Positions 21,964 to 35,100 are shown, counted from the first letter of the stretch. The stretch is 64,000 bases of DNA from Dendrobium chrysotoxum (GCA_019925795.1 CM034300.1:32785591-32849590); one strand, 5' to 3'. A program made the numbers and translations. Notes: generated by a model from the sequence alone, not told the origin.

Positions 21964-21964
21964 G
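21950..21964 (+). other. Second primer-binding site of element F
   Basis: An identical TGGTATCAGAGCGGG 531 bp downstream. This is the one followed by the normal leader and gag. Confidence 0.9.
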
Positions 21965-22003
21965 ATTCAAAAATTAGGTTTTAAAAACTTCTGAATTTTT
22001 TCC

Positions 22004-23103
22004 ATGGCTAACTTTGGTAACCGGAACATGGCAGAAGGGTATTCTATTACTCAACCACCCTTATTCGATAACATTCCTTTTGAATTCTGAAAAACTTGTA
22101 CGTCTACCTTTTACAATCGATTGATTATCGTAAGTGGATGCTTGTTAAAGAAGGTTATGATGTACCTTATAGAATTGTCCATGGTATTAAAACTGAACTT
22201 CCTTTTATTGAATGGACTCTTGATCATAGGGATTTAGCACAACTTAATGAAAAATGTTTAAATTATTTTTTTTGTGCAATGAACATTGAAGATTACATGC
22301 GTGTGTCAATTTGTAAAATTGGTAAAGAAATCTGGAATAGATTATCTATCACTTATGAAGGCACAACTGAAGTTAAGCAATCTAGGTTGAATATCTTGCT
22401 TCACGTCTATGAACTCTTTCCCATGAAATCTTGTGAGTCAATATCTGAAATGTATACTAGGTTTACAGAAATTATCACCTGCCTACTTGCCTTAGAAAGT
22501 GAACTCACTAACTATGAGAAAGTTAACAAAATTTTGAGATGTTTACCTTCTTCCTGTGATGCAAGGTAATTGTGATCACTGAATCTAAGGATTTGAATAT
22601 TTATTCTATTGATAACTTACTTGGATCACTCATTACTCATGAGCTAGGAGTGAACCAAAGATAACTTGTTGCAGGTGAGAAAAAGAAGGACAAAACTGTA
22701 GCACTGAAGGCTAATGATATGGAGACTGACTCTTCTGGGTTTGAAAGTAATGATGTTTCCTTAATCACTAGGCAATTCAAAATCTTTCTAAGGAAGAGAT
22801 AAAAGCACCATCAGAAATGTAGCAAAGGTAAGAATAGCAAAAATTCTAAAGGTTCTTCTGATATGGTTTATTTTTAATATAGGAAGTTAGGACATATAAA
22901 AGCTAATTGGCCTACACTTAAAAGCTCACCCAAGCAAGGAGATGGGTAAGGAGAAGCCAAAGTTCAGGAAGTATAAGAAACAAATTCAAAAGGCTTTCTG
23001 GGAGAATTCTGCATCTAACTCCCCTGAGACTGAAGCTGAAGAGGAGACTACAAACTTGTGTTTGATGGTAAATGAACATCTTGGTCACTCTGACCAAGAA
23101 GAG
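22004..23103 (+). pseudogene. gag: gag of element F
   Basis: Starts at the ATG at 22004, 40 bases after the second primer site, with M-A-N-F-G-N-R-N-M-A-E-G-Y-S-I-T. A TGA at about 22088 and a shift follow. The UBN2-type domain is then open from 22096 to 22569. A shift near 22565, stops near 22664, 22800 and 22876, and the altered zinc knuckle (about 22870-22910, first Cys pair lost) complete the decay. The acidic end from 22942 is open into the predicted intron. Length to the donor is 1100 bp, against 1101 in A, B and E. Confidence 0.88.
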
Positions 23104-23798
23104 GTATGTGAACTAACCTATGATCAATTACTTGATGTTTCTGAGAAAATCCATTCATCATATAGGAAACTTAAGAAATTACTTGCTTGTCGGAAATTGG
23201 AATTCTTGAACCTGCTAAAAGACCATGAAGTTTTGCTTAAAGATCAATCTTCACTTGATAGAAATCACATTCCATTACTTGATGAATTTGATGAGTTAAA
23301 TAAAAAGCATTCTGATTTGATTGTTGAGCATGATTCATTGAAAGTATTGCATATTTAATTAGAAACTACTTTCAAGGAATTAGAAACTCATGCATTTGAT
23401 GTAGAGAGTAGGGAGAATGAATTGAGAGTCAAAAATTCAATTCTGAAAAGTTCAAATAAATTCTTTGACATTGAATTAATTGCTCTTATGAAAAATAAAC
23501 AACCACCATCAATTGAAGAATTTCAAACACAATCATCAAAGTATACATCATGTAAACCTAGGAAGAGGCTCTATCACCCACGTAGATTAGTTAATCCTTT
23601 TCCTAGAATTAGATGTTTTTCTTTTGGCATGTTAGGACATATCTCCCACACTTGCACAGTTCACCGTAGTACACATTAGGTGTGGAGACCAAAACTACAA
23701 GATCCACAGAATAGCATGTATGCATCACATTATTTTTTTCATCACAAGGGACCCAAACTTATTTGGGTTCCTAAATCTTACATTTGATGATTTTATAG
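23104..23798 (+). other. Predicted gag-pol intron of element F (695 bp)
   Basis: The donor GAG|GTATGTG is at 23103|23104 and the acceptor TTTTATAG|G ends at 23798. Excision joins gag to the protease frame in phase. The unspliced frame ends at TGA-TGA just before the acceptor, and TAG of the acceptor is in the pol frame. It contains the coiled-coil coding part (about 23160-23480) and the second knuckle (about 23610-23655, with Cys to Phe in C-F-S-F). Confidence 0.55.
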
Positions 23799-26700
23799 GG
23801 GTGCTCTCACACAAGACCTCATGCGAGAATATGGTTCCGAGACAACGGATATTCAAGGCATATGACTGGAGATACAAATAAATTCATTTAGCTGGAGGCC
23901 AGGGCTGGAGGCAAGGTCACTCTTAGAGACAACACGACCAGGAAAGTAGTGGGTACAGGTATAATTGGAAACTCCAAAAACCTTTTAGTTTAAAATATTT
24001 TTTCATAGATGAACTGAAACACAACTTGCTCAACATCAGTCAACTCTGTGACAAAGGGTTCAGCCTAAAGTTTCTGGCAAACACTTGCATTATCAGCTTA
24101 AATAATAATACTATTTTATAGGGAAAGTGGATCAATAATATCTACATGCTTGATTTAAATAACATTGAGTGTGCTACTTCATTCTACTTAAAAGCTGTTG
24201 CTGATGAGTTTTGGTTGTGGCATAGGAGGTTATGTCATGCCAGCATGAAAACCCTTAGAAGACTAACCCAAAAGGACTTAGTTAGAGGTGTCCCTAAGCT
24301 TAAGTTCACTAAGGATCCCCTATGTGATGTTTGTTAACTAGGGAAACAAGTCCAATCCTCTTTCCACTCCATTAAATATATCAACACCTCTAGACCTTTA
24401 GAAGTCCTTCACATGGATTTATTTGGACTTATTAGCACTACTAGCTTAGGAGGAAAAGTCTATGGATTTGTGATTGTCGATGAATACTCGAGGATCCCTT
24501 GGATTAGATTTCTGTCACATAAAACTGACTCGTTAGATGAATTTAAAACTTTCTCCACTTGGATTCAAAAGAATCTTGGTTGTGAGATCTTCACCATTCT
24601 TAGTGATTATGATGGAGAGTTTGAGAATGTGAGATTTGGAACTTTCTATGAGTAGTAAGGGATTAGTCACAACTTTTTAGCTCCTAGGACCCCTCAGCAG
24701 AATGATGTAGATGAAAGAAAGAACAGAAACTTAGTGGAAGCTGCTAGAGCCATACTTGCTAAGTATTCACCTCCAAAATACTTTTGCATAGAAGCGGTAA
24801 ACACAACTTGTTATGTATCGAATAGGGTGAATTTTAGATCCAATCTGAATAAGACACCCTACGAGATCATTAAGGGTAAAACACCAAATTTTTCTCACCT
24901 CCATGTCTTTGGATGTAAGGTCTTCATTCTTAATAGTGGGAAATCACTCTTAGGAAATTTTGACCCAAAATCTGATGAGGGAGTGTTCTTAGGATATTCA
25001 AGTATGGGGAAATCCTTTAGAGTGTTTAATAAGATGACATTTGTGGTGGAGGAGAGTACTCATGTAGTATTTGATGAATCTGATCCAAAGGTGTCTAGAG
25101 CTGAGGAAGAAGATGAAATAGGAGAGATCACCCAAGGAGTAGAAACTATAAATCTGGAGGAAAGGGAAGAACCTGAAAATACTTTGCTTAAAGAATGGAG
25201 ATATTCTTTGAGTCCTCCTAAAGAACTGAACATAAGAGACCCTTTTGAAGGTGTTAGAACTAGGCATGGACTTAGAAAGGAAGGGAACCACTCTACCTTT
25301 ATCTTAATGATTGAACCCACCAACATCAATCAAGCCCTTTATAATGAATTTTAGATCTTATTTATGTAAAAATAATTTAACCAATTTATGAGGAATGATA
25401 TCTGGGAGTTAGTAGAAAGACCTAAGAATCAAAGTGTAGTGGGAACCAAATGAGTCTTTAAGAATAAAATAAATGATTCTAGTGTGATGGTTAGGAATAA
25501 GGCAAGATTGGTGGCTAAGGGGTATAACCAAATAGAAGGGATTAATTTTGAGGAGACCTTTGCCCCTGTAGCTAGATTAAAAGACATTAGAGTGCTACTA
25601 GCCTTTGCCTGTTATAAGAGATTTAAGCTTTTCAAAATAGATGTCAATAGTGCCTTTTTAAGTGGGGTAATAAAAGAAGATATGTTTGTAGAGAAACTCC
25701 TAGGTTTTGAGAGTTTGTAATTTTCAAATCATGTTTACAAATTAAAAAATGCTTTGTATGGATTAAAATAGGTACCCAAAGCTTGGTATAAGAGGCTTAG
25801 CACATTCTTACTGGAAAGGAAGCTTCCTAAGATGAGCGTAGATACCACCCTTTTTCTAAGAAAAGTAGGAGATGATTTACTCATTGTCCAGATCTATATT
25901 GATGATATATTTTTTGAATCTTCTGATAAAAATTTATTTAATAATTTTTTTAAAATAATGAGTAAAGAATTTGAGATGAGTATGATGGGAGAATTTTCCT
26001 ACTTTTTGAGATTAAGTATAAGGCAAATTGGTGATGAAAGTTTTCTTAACCAATCAAATTACACTAAGAACATCTTGAAGAAATATAAAATGGATAAAGC
26101 CAAGCAAATTAACACTCCTATGAGCTCTAATGTTCAGTTAGATAAGGATTCAAATGGAAAAACTATTAATCAAAAGAAGTGTAGAGGAATAATTGGATCA
26201 CTGCTTTACTTGACTATTAGTTGACCTCATATAATGTTTAGTGTTTGTCTCTGTGCTAGATTTCAAGCTGATCCTAAAGAATCCCACCTAACTATAGTTA
26301 AGAGAATCCTTAGATATCTCTTAGGGACCCCAAATATAGGAATCTGATATCCTAAACACAACACTTCTTTTGAAATTATCCAAAATTCTTATTCTAGTTT
26401 TGCATGGTGTAAGGTGGATAGAAAGAGCACTTCTAGAACTTGTTAATTCATAGGACAATCCTTAGTCTCCTGGTCCAGTAGAATACAAAACTCTGTTACA
26501 CTTTTCACTATTAAAGCTTAGCACATTGCCTTAGGAAGTTGTGTGGCCCAAGTTCTTTGGTTGAAGCAACAAATCTTGGATTTAGGATTACCTGTTGGCA
26601 TAATTTCAATTCTATGTGATAACATTAGTGCCATCTGCATCTCTGAAAATCCTATCTAACACTCAAGGACCAAAACACATTGACATAAGACATCACTTCA

Positions 26701-26846
26701 TTAGGGACCATGTTACCAAAGGAGATATTGAGTTACAACATGTAGCAACTAAAAACTAACTGGCTGACATCTTTACTAAACCATTGGCCTTTCACACATT
26801 CAGTATCTTATGAACCAGATTAGATGTGATTGACATAAATACATGA
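23799..26846 (+). pseudogene. pol: pol of element F: protease, integrase, RT, RNase H
   Basis: The protease region (23830-23880) has Asp-Asn-Gly in place of the catalytic Asp-Ser-Gly. Pre-integrase is at 24146-24337 and the integrase core at 24413-24655, with D-E-Y-S-R. The integrase C-terminus is at 24734-25354. RT is at 25484-25720 and 25832-26224, with the active site Y-I-D-D intact at 25895-25906. RNase H runs to the TGA at 26846, with the H-F-I-R-D-H block near 26700. Stops and shifts recur about every 300-600 bp. Domain order and spacing match E. Confidence 0.9.
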
Positions 26847-28160
26847 ATTTGATGATTACTAATTTCTAAGTTTTCTATTTTTCATTTTTCTTTTATTTTT
26901 GTATGATTTAATTATCTATTTCTTTTTTAGTTTTTATTCTCTACTAATTTTCTTTTATTGTTATTATTTACCTGATTTGGTTATTTCTTTTTATGCGCTT
27001 TCCTCTTATTTTTGATTTACTATTTATTTTCTTTAGAATTAGATCACTGCTCACTACTGCTGATAAACTTAATTTCTAAATAAGAGTTTTGCCTTCTTTT
27101 TATTTAGAAGCTTATAAGCAGTGATTGACTTCTCTAAAATAGTTAAAGGGTAGAAATATTGATGATTATTTTCTCTTCCTCTAACTCCTTTAATGGTGTA
27201 ATTTTCATTTTCAATAAATATTTTTTTCAAAATTAAAAGCTGGACTTTGAAATAGAGATCTTTTTATCTTCCTACAGTAATCTATCTCATATGAGTAGTA
27301 TTCTAAATCATTGAATGACTTTCATGTTTTCTTAATCATGTCATTGCATTTATCATATGAGAATGATTCTATTTTGTAGATTATTACTCCTTATCTAAGA
27401 GAGTGAGTCTTCTTTTCTTCTCTTACATCTGGAAGATAATCTCACAACTGAGAGTCTTTTAGAGGTTTTGAAAGAAAGAAAGCTTGCAAAAGATGCGCAA
27501 AGTGCGCCAATTAACTGAAAAATGAGGCACAAAATGAGCCAAACACTGAAACGATGCACAATGCTCGCCAACAAAATTAAAAAGATACACAAAGTGTATC
27601 AAACATTGAAATATGCGCAAAGTGCACCAAATAATTAAAAAAGAGGTACAAAATGAGCCCACAAAGAAATAAACTTCCTCCTCTTTCAAACCTTTAAAAA
27701 ATCTTAAAAGAATTCATGCACCACTTAATATATTCAAATACTTGAGAGTGAAAATCATGATTTCTGATTCTCTAATTTACAATATTATTTTATCAGATAT
27801 TTTTCTTAAATGAAGTATGAAAGGATCATGTTTCTTATCTAACTTCTTCTCTTTTGAATTAAATTTTTATTTAAAAGGAATTTGAACCTGTAAGGTGTCC
27901 AATGTAGGAGTTACAAAAATTGATTTTCTAACTTTTTTGAATCTCAGATCGTCTATTTCTTCTTATTCGCTTTTGAATTGAAAATTAAGAAAAAATTCTG
28001 ATTTACTGGAGCAGATCGATTTATTAAAAAAAAAATTGTGGTTATTTTCTCATTTTCTTTCTTTCAATTTTTATTTCTTTTCCTTAATTTTATTTTTTTG
28101 TGATTTTTGGATCCCCTGATTATTCCTCTCCATCCTTCATTTTTTTAATTTTTTGTTCAC
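26847..28160 (+). other. 3' noncoding region of element F with inverted-repeat cluster
   Basis: No gene. A cluster of short inverted repeats spans about 27440-27670: CTCACAACTGAG, GCGCAAAGTGCGC, GATACACAAAGTGTATC, GCACAAAATGAGCC. The same series in the same order is found in E (40495-40700) and G (63293-63490) on their minus strands. A stretch at 27950-28110 also matches G (62880-63000) and E, up to the point where they lack ORF3. Confidence 0.75.
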
Positions 28161-28503
28161 ATCATCTGGGCCCATCCTCACATCATCCTGGATGATATGA
28201 TCAACTCATCCCCATCATGAACCAATGGATGAACTGAACCAATTATTGGTGATCATCCTAGAAGATACACCTCATTATCCTGGACAATCCATGTGGCAAC
28301 AGTTAGATAACAATCCCATCCAATTCATTAATTACATATTATCCTAGATGATACTTTTCATCAAAAGTCAACTAACTTGACTCCTCGGGATAGTCTTCTG
28401 AGTCTAATCATCCTGGATGATCAAACTGCCTTTTTGACTAATCGGCTAGGCTGACATTATTGCTGCAAATCATCCTGATGATATCACGATTATCCTGTAT
28501 GAT
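28161..28503. repeat. Internal palindrome array upstream of ORF3 (element F)
   Basis: ATCATCCTGGATGAT-type units (28182-28196, 28489-28503 and others), with 6-7 base spacers in pairs. The core matches the LTRs of F, not those of C. It ends three bases before a TATAAAT box. Confidence 0.85.
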
Positions 28504-28506
28504 ATT

Positions 28507-28513
28507 TATAAAT
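28507..28513 (+). promoter_or_regulatory. TATA box of a predicted internal promoter for ORF3 (element F)
   Basis: TATAAAT 79 bp before the ORF3 ATG, followed by a strongly pyrimidine-rich leader (28540-28585). The arrangement parallels element C (77 bp). Confidence 0.55.
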
Positions 28514-28585
28514 CATTAAATTTAGCCCAAGTTCAAGGTTTTCTTCACTCCAATCTCCTTCCTCCCTTCATATCCTTCTTCCTTT

Positions 28586-29718
28586 ATGTCGAACTCACTA
28601 ATGGCCGGTGGCAAATGCTCCAGAATGCTTATTGGAAGCTCCTCAAGGGGAACTGTTGATCTCCGCTTCACTGATGCAGCAGATCAGGCTGCATATCTTT
28701 GATACAAGAATGCTGGCATCACTTCATCTAAAATCATCAATCCTCACACCCTTACATACCCGGTACTCGATCTGTTTACTCACACTACTATCACCTTCAT
28801 TCTGACCCTTGCAATTCCCTTTCATTTTGAACTATTATATGAATTCTTTGCCAGTCGTCGAATCAGCTCTACATATACTTCACTCTAATTCTATGTAACC
28901 AAATGACCTGTAGAGATCACCTATCACGACTATCATAAACTTCTTCAACTTTTTACCATTGGAGAAAAGCTTCATCTCATTTCCTTAGATCTTGATTTCA
29001 ATGAGAGTCTAGTTAATTTTGTTTTAAGGAACACTAATGCCTCTTACCATGATAGTGCGTCTAGCTCATTGGTTAAGGAGGCTAGGACCACCTAACATGT
29101 CCTCAAAACTTCCATAATGTCCAAGGCTAGTGACCGGATTTACATTACTCCCTTACTTTCCATCACCACCTACTATATCATGACTTTTAGGGAATTCAAT
29201 GCTACCGATCTTCCTTTTCATTGCATTGAGCACCTGACTAGCATTAGGGATCCTGGACATATAAGGAAACCAAATATGGCCCTAGGACACATCATTGATC
29301 ATGTCCTTGAAACCAAGTATAATATTCAGTATCCTACCCCTCCAAATTATCCACCCTCCTTCTACACAAATAGCTCCTTCCATGTCCTTCACAGACACGT
29401 CTCCATCCAGAGCCCATAAAGGCTATTGAGGCCAAGGATGAAGCTATTCCTGTACCTGCTCTTATCCACCAGCAGTCACCATTAAATCAGCTGGTGGATA
29501 GATTTGAACAGTGGGAGGCCCACTTTGACTCCTACGTGGTTGCACATGAGTAGCAGCATGCGAAAGATGTTGATCAATTCAATGCATATGTCACCCACCA
29601 GCAGCAGTAGCATGAACAGGATATGACTTGGTTTAGAGAGCAGTTCGCCACCATCCACAGCCTTTTTCATCCACCACCACCTCTTCCTCCACCTGATCAG
29701 GGTCCCTCCTACTTTTAG
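28586..29718 (+). pseudogene. ORF3 of element F, unknown function
   Basis: About 375 codons from the ATG at 28586 to the TAG at 29718. The first 270 or so codons keep one frame with a handful of stops (near 28643, 28886, 28904, 29092). One frameshift follows near 29400, then a Gln- and acid-rich, probably helical segment with two more stops and a Pro-rich tail. Shared with C are L-L-Y-E-F-F-A (about 28827-28850) and the A-L-G-H-I-I-D-H segment (about 29280-29305). No signal peptide, transmembrane helix or zinc motif was recognised. It could be the env-like frame of SIRE elements, a DNA-binding accessory protein, or something else. The slow decay of one frame argues it once coded for protein. 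Confidence 0.75.
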
Positions 29719-29994
29719 CAAGGTTGATTTTTCTATTTGTTTCTCTGTGATGTTTTTGTTTTGTCATTCTTCTCTATGTTACTCTATGTGATTTCTATTT
29801 ATTTTTCTGTTTCCTCCTTTTTGAGATGTCAAAAGGGAGAGTAGTGTTAGTGTTGTAATATTTCATACATATTTTAGCGAGATTTGAATTTCTTATATTT
29901 AATTGTTTTTTCTTTGGCATATATGTTAATCTATTTAATTTGCTTAATTTGAAACTACCCAACAAATGTTTGCCATCATCAAAAAGGGGAATAT
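29719..29994 (+). other. 3' noncoding region and polypurine tract of element F
   Basis: T-rich. A purine tract AAAAAGGGGA at 29981-29990 precedes the LTR. A second purine run (AAAAGGGAGAG) near 29830 follows a TTTTTGAGATGTC phrase shared with E and G. Confidence 0.8.
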
Positions 29995-31854
29995 TATTAT
30001 AAATCTGGACTCAAGGATTATAATTTTGATGATAACAAATATTTCTATTTCTGTTTGATTGCCTAACCTTTTAGGTCTACAAGATCAAGTGCAATTCAAG
30101 TTAGCTCAAGATCGGGTGTGTATGTGTTCAAATGTAATTTTTTCCTTTTCTTGAGTCAAATGTAATATAATGGATCCCTAAGTTAAGTAACCTTGCACAC
30201 ACACACACTCAGGGGTGAATTTTAGTGAGCTAGAGTTCATGTTCTATTTTTAATCATATCATCCTAGATGAAAGTAATATCATCCTAAACGATCCATTAA
30301 AGACAGGAACCCTAATTAGGGCAGCCATGTTAAGTCAGTCTGATTATGCAGATCGTCATGGACGATCCCCTATCATCCATGATGATATGCTCAAATAAAA
30401 ACTTCTCAGCCACAAAACTTATTTAGGTAGGTCTTTATTTTAGGATTTCTATCTAATCATAGAGGATGATATACGTATCGTCCTGGATGATTTATTACAA
30501 TCATGCCTAAATTAGTCAGGTGATTATAAAAAGTAATTAAGGACTGATTGATCGATCACATTATCCTGGACGATCAGTTATAAATCCTCATCATCCAATA
30601 CAACTTTCCTGGATGACCCGACTGATGTGCTGGATGATATGGCCATAGTTGTTCTAATTGTATAGGATGATAGACTTATCATCCTAGACGATGAGTTATA
30701 TTGAAATAATCCAGCATAATTATCCTGGACGACATGGCTCATGTACTGGTTGATATTGGTCTTTTTTGAACTAATCGTATAGGATGATAGACATATCATC
30801 CTAAAAGATCAAGTCATTAGATTGTCCAGACTTTTTTCCTAGACATCCTGAACTATATGCTGGACAATATTCTTGACTTAGAACTAATCAACTAGGATGA
30901 TCACAGGATCATCCCAGATGATTAGAATACACCATGTCTTCTAATCATCCAGAAGAACCAGATCAGCTAGTCCAAAAGGGGCTAATTTACACTGATCATA
31001 CAGGACGATCGCAGGATCATCTTGGACGATCTTTGACGGCAAGTTAAAATTTAGGGTAATTTTTGAGCCCTTCTATTTAAACTTTTTTGTTTGTTAATGA
31101 CAAGACTTTTTGCTGCTATCCTCACCTGAGAGATTCTTGAGAGGGAGAGGGAGAGCTTAGGGGGGAGAGAGAGAGAGAGGACCTTGTGAGGGGGAGTTTA
31201 TGAGGTGTTCACAAATGTTGCTTCAAGCAAGGATTTGAGTCAACTTCTCCAGTCATCATCCTTTATTCCTTGGTGGCTCTATAGGAAAGATTGTTAGCAA
31301 GAAGATCAAGGTTCTGTTCCTACTTCAGGAGGAAGGAAAAGGAGGTAAGGTTCTTTGCCTGCTTGAGGAGGAAGCAAAAGGAATTTGGGTTCTCTGCCTG
31401 CTTTAGGAGGAAGCAAAAGTAGTTTGGATTCTCTATCTCGCCGGGGTTGGGGAAAAGGGGTTTTTGTAAAGGCTTCTCTACCCTATTGTGGGAGCAAAAG
31501 GAAAGTCACTGAGTTGTAGTGCAATACCTAGAGGGGAGACTCTGGGGATTGGATGTAGGTCAAGTTGACCGAACCACTATAAAATCTGGTGTGTTCTTTC
31601 TTTTACTATTCTGCTTTTTAATTTATGTACTTTACTTTCTTGTGGATGATCGTGTGGTTAAAGTTATAATTTTTGTTGATTAATCATCTCCATATCAATG
31701 TGCAATTGCATTTATTTTAAAACATTCAAAAAGGGTTTTCAAAATCTTTTTTTCTTAGGAATTTTTAAAACTACCAATTCACCCCCCCCCCCCCTCCCCT
31801 CTTGGTTAGCCTCGGACTAGTTCATAAGGGCTTAACATCCCTAACAAACTTTCA
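29995..31854 (+). repeat. 3' LTR of element F
   Basis: 1860 bp. It begins TATTATAAAT, which is TGTTGCAAAT after C-to-T type changes, and ends CTTTCA. The array at 30258-31030 has pairs 30258/30279 and 30995/31016, each with a 6-base spacer. A C-tract (about 31780-31800) and the conserved GGCTTAACATCCCT end are present. It lacks the 531-bp duplication of the 5' side. Confidence 0.92.
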
Positions 31855-31859
31855 TAATA

Positions 31860-32149
31860 GTAGTGGATGATCATGTGGAAAAGAAGTTTAAGGTGGGGAT
31901 CATACCTAACCATAAAGGATCAAAAATTAAATTAATACTAGGGTGGTGCCATGAAGTGCGTGCTCCGTCACTAGTTGATCTAATCCTTAGGGGAGAAAGC
32001 AAGATGACTTGCATCCAATCTTAAGGATCAGAAAGGGTTAATTTTTAAAACATGAGATTTGGAAAAAATTGATTTAGCTTGATTCAAAACTTAAAGATAT
32101 TTTCATTGATTTCAAAGTTGAGCAACATCAAGCATAGTATTTCTTAAGG
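31860..32149. other. Noncoding 3' end of gypsy copy 1
   Basis: No gene seen. It resumes the unclassified repeat broken by F. Confidence 0.4.
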
Positions 32150-35100
32150 AAATGCCCATTGACTGACAGTATTGGGTGATTACCTTTAGAATTAACTAGC
32201 TGATATAAGCCTCCTTCATAAACTATCTCTATGATGAAAGGTCATTCCTATGTTGGTTCAAACTTCCCACTGATCTTTCGATGGGTTAAGATAGGACTCC
32301 AAAGAACTAGGACCAAGTCGTATATTTAGAAGGCTTTAGGTCACATTGACTTATCATAAGCTTAAACCATTCATGCTTTATACCACTTTAAGTTTTGTTG
32401 AGCTTGGAGCTATTACCCTTCAAGGCCTTTAATCTCTTTTAATTAAAGTTATGTAGTTATGCATTTCATTCAATTGTCATTTGGTTCTATATTGTAATCC
32501 TCAGTGAAGGTATTTATACCTCCACTGGGAGCACGACCTCAGACCCATACACTAATGAAAATGGAGTGGATTGGGTAGGGCACCTATAAGTGGTTTGATA
32601 GGCCCAAAAGGCTTCCATCAAGATCTCATCCCATTGGCACTTGTTATCATCTAAGGTCTTTTTGATGATATGCATCAGGTTTTTGTTGAAGGCCTTAGCC
32701 GATCCCGCGGGTAATAGATTATTGAGTTTCTCTAATCAATACCATTACATTTTATAAAATTATTTATTTTTGTAGACTTGAACATGGACCTATTATTAGA
32801 TATGATATTGAGATCTATGTCGAATTGATTATGATATGATCACAAAAGAGTTTCATGAGATGTTATATGACATAGGGGAACTGCTTTAGCCCACTTGGAG
32901 AAGTAATCAATCATGACTAAAATGAAGCGATAACTCCTTGCAAAGGGAGGGTTAATAGGCCCAATAACATTCATGCCCTAACTCTGGAAGGTTCATTAAG
33001 CTATCATGGGATGCAACACATTAGGTGGCTGATGAAAAACCACACCATGAACTTGACATTGATGATAATATTTTGTAACATTCATGCAATCATCAATCTT
33101 TGTCAGTCAATAGTATCCATTTTTTTTTCATCTTAGGACCCAATTGATTAGCACTACATAGTCCAGAATTCCCATCATTCACAATCTTTAGGGCCTCTCA
33201 TTTTTCTAGATAATGTAGCCACATCTGATCAAATGATTGACGGTATAGGGTGTTGTTCACAAGTGCATATAACAGGGCACATTTCTTAATTTGGTTGGCA
33301 AGGTAGCTTTCATGAGGGAGCTTGCCTTCTTGAAGATAATCGATAAGTGGTTGTCTCTAATCACCTTCTTCATTAATTGTTAATGAGGTAGATAGGACTT
33401 TGGACGATTTCCTGTTGATGTTCTCCAAATCTATAGGAGCTTGGACCTGACGACACTGAATCATTATTGAAATGGAGTCTTCTTCTTGATAGGAAAATTT
33501 CTTTGAAAGCTTTGTTAAATCATCCATCATAGAATTACTCCCATAGGGAATTCTATACATAGTTATAACATTAATATGCCCAAGTAGGTGATTTGTGTAC
33601 TAATGGTACTTAAGAGTTTTGGATTCAGAACCTTATAGTTTATATAATATGGTTAATAATAAAAACAGAATCACCAAAGATTTTAATTTCATTTATTTTC
33701 ATCAGTTTTGCAAATTTTAAACCAGATATTAGAGATTCATACTTAGCCTCATTATTTGTGCAGGGCTCTAATAAGTAATAGAATAAATACATCATTCTCT
33801 TGTCTAGTGTTATGAAAATTAGGCTAATTCTGGCCTTTTTTTAGAATAGTAGATTTATGTGCATTTCCTCATTGGGAAGATGCTACACAGTTAAACTTCA
33901 ATTCCCAGACATGATAATTAGATTCCTCAAAACTTATGATTTGTTTATCAGATAAATCATTATTTAGAGGAGATTCCATCGGTAGTGGATGAGCTGAAAG
34001 AAAGTCAACAATGGCCTATCCTTTCATAGTACATTGGGGAATGAAAGATATTTAAAATTGGAGCAATATTATAGACCACCATGATATATGCCCTGACAAT
34101 ATAAATCGGTTCATAATGTATTCCAACAGATTAACTCTTAAAATTAAGCTTACATGGTGAGAAAGTATGTAGTTCATTAGCTTTTAGGCTGCAAAAACTA
34201 AATTAGGATAATGATTCTCAATGAAAGGATATCAAAATTTTGTAGGGAGAAATCATCGGCTCAAGTAGTAGAGGGCATTTTGTTTTCCCTCATTATTTAC
34301 TTGAGCTAGTAGGGCACCAAGCAACTTGTCTAAGGCTGTGGTGTAGAAAATAAGAGGATTCCTTGGAACTGGTGCTGCCAACACTAGCTGATAGGTGAGA
34401 TTTTCTTATATAGTTTTAAAGGCACTTTGACATTTCTCATCCCACATGAATTTGGCAACATTTTTAGCTAGGTTAGAGAAGGGTTGACACCATCTAGAGA
34501 GATTAGAAATGAACCTCCTTATATATGCCAACCTGCCTTAAAAGGACCTTAGTTAAGTAAGGTTCCAATGAGGTGGCATATTTAAGATGGCTTATATCTT
34601 AGCAGGATCAAATTCAATTATGTGGTGCCTCATTATGAAGTCCAAAAATTTTCCTGAAGTAATGCCGAAAGCATACTTCACGAGGTTCATTTTGAGGTCA
34701 TGGTGATGCAACTGCTCAAGGATGATTCTTAAGTTATACAAGTGAGCCTCTTTGACTTTTCTCTTCATGACCAAATCATCGATGTAGCATTCAACTTGAT
34801 TATGGATTAATTCATCAAAAATTTGGACCATGACCCACTGGTAGGTTACACTAGTATTTTTGAGACCAAATGACATCACCCTATAATAGATAATCTATAT
34901 AGGAGTTCTGAATGCGGTATTCTTCTCAACTTCTAGAGTCATCTTGATTTGGCTGTATCCATATGAGCCATGCATAAAAGAGAAAATGACATGCAAAAAG
35001 GTAATGTCCACCATGATTTTGAGTATGGGTAAAGGATACTCATCCTTAGGACATGCCTTATTCAGATCCCTATAGTCGACATAGATCTAAATTTGACCAT

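Larger units (their letters stand above)
19611..31854 (+). mobile_element. Complete Ty1/copia element F with ORF3
   Basis: 12,244 bp, flanked by TAATA at 19606-19610 and 31855-31859. In order: 5' LTR, duplicated U5 and primer site, gag, predicted intron, pol, 3' noncoding region with hairpins, internal palindrome array, TATA box, ORF3, polypurine tract and 3' LTR. Coding parts carry many stops and shifts and the two LTRs differ visibly, so it is an old, dead copy. It is the only element here seen from end to end with all modules. Confidence 0.95.

Noticed and set aside
27395..27689. Minus-strand open frames in the 3' noncoding region of F
   Set aside because: They run antisense through the inverted-repeat cluster and are not kept in E or G.
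28586..29718. Calling ORF3 an envelope gene outright
   Set aside because: Position fits the env-like frame of SIRE elements, but no signal peptide, cleavage site or membrane segment is visible, so only an unknown function is supported.
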